Source: a virus
DNA length: 28,033 bases
Strand: one strand, 5' to 3'
Virus record (IMG/VR): IMGVR_UViG_3300024518_000910
Location: 1 to 28,033 of that record
Both the position numbers and the translations under genes were made by a program. The notes beneath the pieces were generated by a model, which was not told the DNA's origin, ran no database searches, and saw only the letters and a list, made by a program, of their open reading frames with translations. The first letter of the stretch is position 1, and each line of letters starts with the position of its first letter. Below, piece after piece: positions 23,451-28,033 of this stretch.

Positions 23451-24107
23451 ATGTCAAAAAGATTTAACATAGTATCTCAGTCATTGGTAGTGACTGACTC
23501 AATTACAGGCAATATATTGCTTGATTTTCCTAAATCAAAAATTTACTATAATGCTGAAAAACTAGAAAGAGACTCGATAGTTTATATATACAATATAGAC
23601 GATGATGAAGAAAGACTAGATGAAAGAACTAAAATATTTTCATTATCAGACTGTGTTGATGGAGATAATGCAGACGCTGTTTTTAATATTTCTACTTTTA
23701 AAACATTTGTAAGGCAGAATCTGGGTTTTAAGACAGCCTCGGGAGGTAGCGGGGCAGTATCTTCTGTTTTTGGTAGAACAGGAGGTGTTTCAGCTCAAGC
23801 TGGTGATTATGACGCTGATAAAATAACAGAAACTGCTAATAGAGTTTTTGTCACTCCAGCAGAAAAAGCAGCTATAGGTAGCGGAGGAGTATCTTCTTAT
23901 TCTGAAACATTTGGCGATGGTGTTTTGTCTACAATACGAATAACACACAATTTAAACACAACTGATTTCACGCATAGAGTTAAAGAAGTAGCAACAGGTC
24001 GTGATGCGGGTGTAACTGTAAAAGATTTTGATGCTAATAATGTAGATGTTGAAAGTGGGGTTGTAATAGGCTTAAATGAACTAAGAATAACAATTATAAA
24101 ATCATAA
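23451..24107 (+). CDS. Fibre-type protein with FGRTG and HNL modules (218 aa)
   Basis: Residues 1-85 are a beta-rich head (SKRFNIVSQSLVVTDSITGN; KIYYNAEKLERDSIVYIYNI). About 95-140 contains VSSVFGRTGGVSAQAGDYDA then DKITETANRVFVTPAEKAAI, the standard VFGRTG.V.A..GDY..[DE]I shaft motif of phage fibres and tail adaptors. Residues about 155-218 form a C-terminal module centred on IRITHNLNTTDFTHRV that ends VVIGLNELRITIIKS, a cousin of the HNL module in the 17645 gene. It sits just after the endolysin, suggesting the fibre module continues past the lysis genes. Function: receptor-binding or fibre accessory; inferred. Confidence 0.65.
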   Translation: MSKRFNIVSQSLVVTDSITGNILLDFPKSKIYYNAEKLERDSIVYIYNIDDDEERLDERTKIFSLSDCVDGDNADAVFNISTFKTFVRQNLGFKTASGGSGAVSSVFGRTGGVSAQAGDYDADKITETANRVFVTPAEKAAIGSGGVSSYSETFGDGVLSTIRITHNLNTTDFTHRVKEVATGRDAGVTVKDFDANNVDVESGVVIGLNELRITIIKS

Positions 24108-24117
24108 TAGAATTAAA

Positions 24118-25908
24118 ATGAAAAAAATATTTTTGTTAGCAACTATACTCATAACAACACTTTCTTTTTCTCAAAAAAAGATGTACGGTAATTACGATTA
24201 TTTAGGTACAGTTGATTTTTTAGGTACAATTAATATAAACGGTGTTCCTTTATCTCAAGTAAACACAGCATCAACTTTAGTAGCATACAACGCAACAGTT
24301 AGTGATGCTTACACAAGCGCACAGCCAAATAGACACATCACATTAGCAGGTAATTCTGATATAACAGTTACAGGTGGTGTAAGTGGAGATAGTGGTTTAT
24401 GGTATTTATATGGTACAGGAACAGCAACTTTAAATAATACAGATGCTAGCACTTTAGTAGTTCCTGTAAGTGGTAATTTAAAAGTAGTTTATTTTTTAGT
24501 TGATAAAGATGATAATTTAACATGGTATCAAGATGAAAATAGCGGTGGTAGTGGCGCAGTAGCAGTACAAACAGCAACAGGTGATGGTACAACTACTATT
24601 AATTGGACTGTTTCACCTTTTATGGATTTTACTTTTGGTGCTTTTAATGAAATTATTACAATGACACCTCCTGCATATCCTGAAAGGTTAAGATTAAAAT
24701 TAACACAAGATGGTGTAGGAAGCAGAACAGTAACTTGGGGCAATGATGTTTATGTGCCAAGTGGGATAATGCCAACTTTAAGCACAGGCGCAGGTGACAT
24801 AGATGTTGTAAATTTATTTTGGAATGGTGTAGATTTTGAATTAGACGAAGATTTCTTAGATTATCAATTAGTAGCAGGGGTAGATTCAGAAGCACCAACC
24901 GCACCAACAGGATTAGCTTCATCAAATGTTACAGAAACTACTTTAGATTTAACATGGACAGCAGCTACAGATAACGTTGCAGTAACTAATTATAAGGTTT
25001 ACCAAGATGCGGTAGAAATAGCTAGTTTAGGTAATGTACTAACATATAATGTTACGGGTTTAACTGCCAGTACTGCTTATGCTTTTACAGTTACAGCTTT
25101 AGATATCGCAGCAAATGAAAGTGTTGTTAGTAATACGGTTAATGTTACTACTAACGCATCAGGCGTTACTAATTATGCGGCTAATTTAATTGCAGCAGGA
25201 ACTTTTACTGCAGAAGAACAAACTTTAATTAATAATTTCTTTGCGACTTTAGATACAGACACAACTATTTATGACCAAATAGATGCTATGTATATGTTTA
25301 TTGGAACTACTGCTGCAAATCAGAATTTTAATGCAATGAATCCTGTTGATACAGATGCGGCATTTAGATTAACCCCACTAGCTACCATAACAAGAGATAA
25401 AGAGGGTGCTATTGGAGCAATGAATACTTTTTATGATTTTTCTGTAAATGGAGTTACGAATAGTGTGCATGTTTCTTATTATTCTTATACGTCTGCTGCT
25501 GTTGCAGGTAATACAGAGATGGGAGTTCTTGGTGGAGGTAGAATGTTATTAGATATTAAAGAAGGTGGTACAGGAACATCTAACTTTGATTGTTATAGTT
25601 TTGGTGCAGGTAGAGTTTCTTTTAATACTGCAAATGCTTTTGGATATTTTATTGGAAATAGAACAGGTACTACATTTAGTGAATTAGTACATGAGGGTGT
25701 ACAGGTAAATTCTATAGCTACTACATCGGGAACCCCTCCTACAGGAAATACATATCTAAATGCCTATAACGCAACAGGCAATACATCACAAGCTTCATCT
25801 AAAAAATGTGGATTTGCAACTATTGGTAAAGGATTATCACCTTCACAATGGGCATTACTAGATTCAGCAGTTCAAACTTTTGTAGATGGTAAAACAGCTT
25901 TACCATAA
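24118..25908 (+). CDS. Secreted FN3-domain protein with Sec signal peptide (596 aa)
   Basis: N-terminal MKKIFLLATILITTLSFSQ is a clear flavobacterial Sec signal peptide (n-region KK, hydrophobic core, SFS-Q cleavage). Residues 20-45 carry a beta motif (YGNYDYLGTVDFLGTININ). A fibronectin type III domain lies at about 258-346 (APTAPTGLASSNVTETTLDL then TWTAATDNVAVTNYKVYQDA, YNVTGLTASTAYAFTVTALD). The last 240 residues form an unassigned beta-rich domain (AANLIAAGTFTAEEQTLINN ... FATIGKGLSPSQWALLDSAV). A phage structural gene would not need a signal peptide, so the product is either exported and surface-bound in the infected cell or a fibre recruited from host secreted proteins. First of three such genes. 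Confidence 0.7.
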   Translation: MKKIFLLATILITTLSFSQKKMYGNYDYLGTVDFLGTININGVPLSQVNTASTLVAYNATVSDAYTSAQPNRHITLAGNSDITVTGGVSGDSGLWYLYGTGTATLNNTDASTLVVPVSGNLKVVYFLVDKDDNLTWYQDENSGGSGAVAVQTATGDGTTTINWTVSPFMDFTFGAFNEIITMTPPAYPERLRLKLTQDGVGSRTVTWGNDVYVPSGIMPTLSTGAGDIDVVNLFWNGVDFELDEDFLDYQLVAGVDSEAPTAPTGLASSNVTETTLDLTWTAATDNVAVTNYKVYQDAVEIASLGNVLTYNVTGLTASTAYAFTVTALDIAANESVVSNTVNVTTNASGVTNYAANLIAAGTFTAEEQTLINNFFATLDTDTTIYDQIDAMYMFIGTTAANQNFNAMNPVDTDAAFRLTPLATITRDKEGAIGAMNTFYDFSVNGVTNSVHVSYYSYTSAAVAGNTEMGVLGGGRMLLDIKEGGTGTSNFDCYSFGAGRVSFNTANAFGYFIGNRTGTTFSELVHEGVQVNSIATTSGTPPTGNTYLNAYNATGNTSQASSKKCGFATIGKGLSPSQWALLDSAVQTFVDGKTALP

Positions 25909-25923
25909 TTTAAAATAAATAAC

Positions 25924-27183
25924 ATGAAAAAAATAAATTTAATAATAGCCTTACTATTTGTAACATTAGCAATAGCACAAAAACGAAATGGAAATTTAGA
26001 TGTTGATGGTAGTGTTACTATTAATGGCAATATTAATGTTACAGGAAGTATTACAGGTGATGTTACAGGTGTAACGCTAGAAGGTAGTATTGATAGTTAT
26101 TTTGGTACTGCAATTAATAAATTTAATCCATCTTTAATTTTACCTGCTACTTCTGTAAATCCTAATGATGGAACAACGGGTAGTAGTGGCACTTTTAGTG
26201 CATCAGGTAGGCAAAAAGTAGAACCTAATAAACGTTATTACATTACTTATTCTGAATTTCCAAATAGTGTAGAGCAACCAACAGGTGCATTAAGAGCCTT
26301 TTATGATATAAATGGAAACTATGTTAATTGGAGTAATTTAGCTTTAGAAGCAGATAATAGTTGGATAGTACCTGCAAATGTACATTACGCACAATGGGCT
26401 AATACAGGAACAATGCCTGTAACAACACAACTTATTGAAGCATCAGATTTAATTACGCCAATTGTTTTGCCTATTGCAAAAGCAGTACAAGGCGGTGTTA
26501 TTTTTGACCCATTACAAGTAAATTTGCAAGATGCTTATTTAAGACAAATATTCTTACCTCTTTATAGTGAAAAATGGGTTTTAATGGGTGATAGTATAAC
26601 TCAACAAGGTAAATATATAGCCTTTACACAACGCTCAACGGGTTTAATTATAGATACTAATATTGGTGTTGGTGGTGCTTTACTAGGTGGTATGGCTAAT
26701 AATCTAACGCAACAAATGGTAGATGATGCCGATGTTATAACAGTTTATGGTGGCACTAATGATTATGGTTTAAGTTCTTCACCAATTGGTACTATTGCTG
26801 ATGCTTCAAATATAAATAGTTTTTACGGGCAAGTAAAGAATTGTTTAGAAACCATACACAACCTTATAGATTCAAGTAGTTTAACAATTCAAGAAAAGGC
26901 TGAAAAATTAGTTGTTTTTGTTACACCTGTTCAAAGGGGGACATCACAAGGCTATACACCACCAGAAGCAGGTGCGGGAGGTAAAACTCTTTTACAAATA
27001 AGAAATGCAATTATACAAGTTTGCGCTGAATTTGGAACGCCTGTATATGATGCTTATGCTTTATCTGGATTAAATAATACAAATATGCAATATCTATCAG
27101 ACCAATTACACCCATTAGACGAAGGTTCTGTTTATGGTGTTGGTTTAGGTAAATTTTTAAATCTTAATTATAAAGGGTTTTAA
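25924..27183 (+). CDS. Secreted SGNH/GDSL-type esterase (419 aa)
   Basis: Signal peptide MKKINLIIALLFVTLAIAQ, then a short beta-repeat stretch (VDGSVTINGNINVTGSITGD, about 28-47) and a linker/jelly-roll-like part to about residue 215. The catalytic domain follows with all four SGNH blocks: I, MGDSITQQG with Ser224; II, GVGGALLGG with a Gly; III, YGGTNDYG with G277 and N279; V, DQLHP with D393 and H396. These are the nucleophile, oxyanion-hole residues and acid/base of SGNH hydrolases, which cleave ester bonds (often acetyl groups on sugars). All catalytic residues are present. A deacetylase/esterase acting on surface polysaccharide, helping adsorption or host modification, is the likeliest role. 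Confidence 0.85.
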   Translation: MKKINLIIALLFVTLAIAQKRNGNLDVDGSVTINGNINVTGSITGDVTGVTLEGSIDSYFGTAINKFNPSLILPATSVNPNDGTTGSSGTFSASGRQKVEPNKRYYITYSEFPNSVEQPTGALRAFYDINGNYVNWSNLALEADNSWIVPANVHYAQWANTGTMPVTTQLIEASDLITPIVLPIAKAVQGGVIFDPLQVNLQDAYLRQIFLPLYSEKWVLMGDSITQQGKYIAFTQRSTGLIIDTNIGVGGALLGGMANNLTQQMVDDADVITVYGGTNDYGLSSSPIGTIADASNINSFYGQVKNCLETIHNLIDSSSLTIQEKAEKLVVFVTPVQRGTSQGYTPPEAGAGGKTLLQIRNAIIQVCAEFGTPVYDAYALSGLNNTNMQYLSDQLHPLDEGSVYGVGLGKFLNLNYKGF

Positions 27184-28033
27184 ATGAAAAAACTACTAAC
27201 ATATATTACACTATTAACTTTCTTTATTAATTACGGGCAAGTTGTGGGTGTTATTTCACAACAAAATAGTAAAAATTCTATTAACGAAGTTGTTGTTACG
27301 CCACCTACTACAAATAATATGATTGATGAGCAATTATATTTTGATGCTTATTTTTTACCTATTGCACAAAAAGCAGAGATACAAACAGCTTTAAATACCT
27401 ACGGGAGTGTAAGATTGGATAAAGGGGATTATAGTGGTGTTCCAATAACCATGACATCAAACCAAAGTTTATACGGGCATCCAGAAGTTACCACAGTTTC
27501 ACCAATTACTATTGCAGCAGGTAGCACAGGTGGAAGGTTAGAATCTGTAAAAATTTTAACAAGTCAAGATATAACTTTTGAAGATGGCGCACCTATTACA
27601 AATTGGACTTTAAAGCATATTGGGGGTACAAGATTATATACTTTAGGAGGTAGTTTAGAAGATAATTTGTTTATAGATATTAACGCTAGAATTTATTTTG
27701 ATTGTGGTGTTTCTGGTTATTTAAGAAATAATAGAGTATATCGACAAGCTGTAAGTACAATATCACCACAATTAATATTAAATGGTAATAATACAACGCC
27801 TAGTGATGGAAACTTATTTGTTTGGGGGAATTACTTAACACCTAATGGTGATGCTGTTTTAATTGATAATTTAGGTGATTTTACTTTTATAGGTTTAGAT
27901 TCCGAAGGTTGGAATTTAAGAAATGAAGAAACTGTAAACGCTATGTTTTATGCTAGAAACATGGGTGAAGTTATTATTACAGATTTTGGTGGTGCAAATG
28001 GTTATCAAGCAGCAAACGAAACAAGGGCATGGG
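27184..28033 (+). CDS. Secreted beta-helix-like protein, cut by window edge (partial)
   Basis: The ATG at 27184 follows the previous stop directly (TAAATG) and stays open to the end of the window (283 codons seen). It begins MKKLLTYITLLTFFINYGQ, the third consecutive flavobacterial signal peptide, cleaved around YG-Q. From about residue 65 a run of short beta strands with Asn/Asp/Gly turns (LNTYGSVRLDKGDYSGVPIT; SLYGHPEV; ESVKILTSQDITFEDGAPIT; LKHIGGTRLYTLGG; FIDINARIYFDCGVSGYLRN) reads as a right-handed beta-helix of the pectate-lyase/tailspike kind. This fits a depolymerase or tailspike partner for the neighbouring esterase. No catalytic residues can be assigned. The C-terminus is outside the window. 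Confidence 0.65.
   Translation, partial: MKKLLTYITLLTFFINYGQVVGVISQQNSKNSINEVVVTPPTTNNMIDEQLYFDAYFLPIAQKAEIQTALNTYGSVRLDKGDYSGVPITMTSNQSLYGHPEVTTVSPITIAAGSTGGRLESVKILTSQDITFEDGAPITNWTLKHIGGTRLYTLGGSLEDNLFIDINARIYFDCGVSGYLRNNRVYRQAVSTISPQLILNGNNTTPSDGNLFVWGNYLTPNGDAVLIDNLGDFTFIGLDSEGWNLRNEETVNAMFYARNMGEVIITDFGGANGYQAANETRAW

Noticed and set aside
2799-26000. Minus-strand ORFs (for example 2799-3236, 15513-16010, 16128-16397)
   Set aside because: All lie opposite strongly supported + strand genes and have low-complexity or repeat-derived sequences; they are shadows.
1-28033. Reassigned TGA or TAG stop codon
   Set aside because: TGA ends several genes cleanly in overlapping ATGA junctions (for example at 460, 2476, 4999 and 6925), so TGA works as a stop. 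No in-frame TAG run was seen.
1-28033. CRISPR array or integrase/attachment site
   Set aside because: No regularly spaced direct repeats and no tyrosine or serine recombinase pattern were seen.

Overview
The window reads as part of the genome of a tailed, double-stranded DNA phage that infects a Bacteroidota host, most likely a Flavobacteriia. Four things point there. The DNA is AT-rich and essentially every gene lies on the + strand. There are no Shine-Dalgarno sites; starts are preceded by A/T-rich leaders. Promoter-like sites match the Bacteroidota -33/-7 pattern (TTTG, about 20 nt, TAnnTTTG). Secreted proteins carry flavobacterial-type signal peptides (MKK..., hydrophobic core, cleavage just before Q). 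The very long TerL (784 aa) and portal (801 aa, Q/K/E-rich coiled-coil tail) are the sizes seen in crAss-like and related Bacteroidota podoviruses, but that placement is inference. No integrase, tRNA or CRISPR was seen.

Layout. (1) 1-1658: poly-A start, two small hairpin repeats, three small early-looking genes each with its own promoter, then a roughly 540-nt stretch that holds either a decayed 134-codon gene or a promoter-to-terminator structured RNA. (2) 1609-6337: an accessory operon of overlapping small genes (two zinc-ribbon proteins, a winged-helix-like protein, an HU-like candidate) around a full-length GroEL chaperonin. It is followed by a second unit with a divergent GroES-like co-chaperonin carrying an N-terminal extension. 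(3) 6310-11744: packaging module, a putative small terminase, the large terminase and the portal, starting from a promoter built into a terminator hairpin. (4) 11751-22248: about 10.5 kb of tail-fibre or adhesin genes (jelly-roll-like, Ig/cadherin-like, LamG-like, YadA-head-like and tandem GWGDH-type repeats). One contains a sharply GC-rich domain that looks recently acquired. (5) 22359-23434: lysis genes, a holin and an M15-type L-Ala-D-Glu peptidase endolysin. (6) 23451-28033: another fibre gene, then three consecutive genes with Sec signal peptides: an FN3 protein, an SGNH/GDSL esterase with an intact catalytic triad, and a beta-helix-like protein cut by the window edge.

Working together: the chaperonin pair probably folds phage structural proteins. 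TerS, TerL and portal package DNA. The fibre cluster and the secreted esterase and beta-helix proteins recognise or modify surface glycans. The holin and endolysin release progeny. No major capsid protein, scaffold or tail-tube gene is visible here, so the head module must lie elsewhere in the genome.
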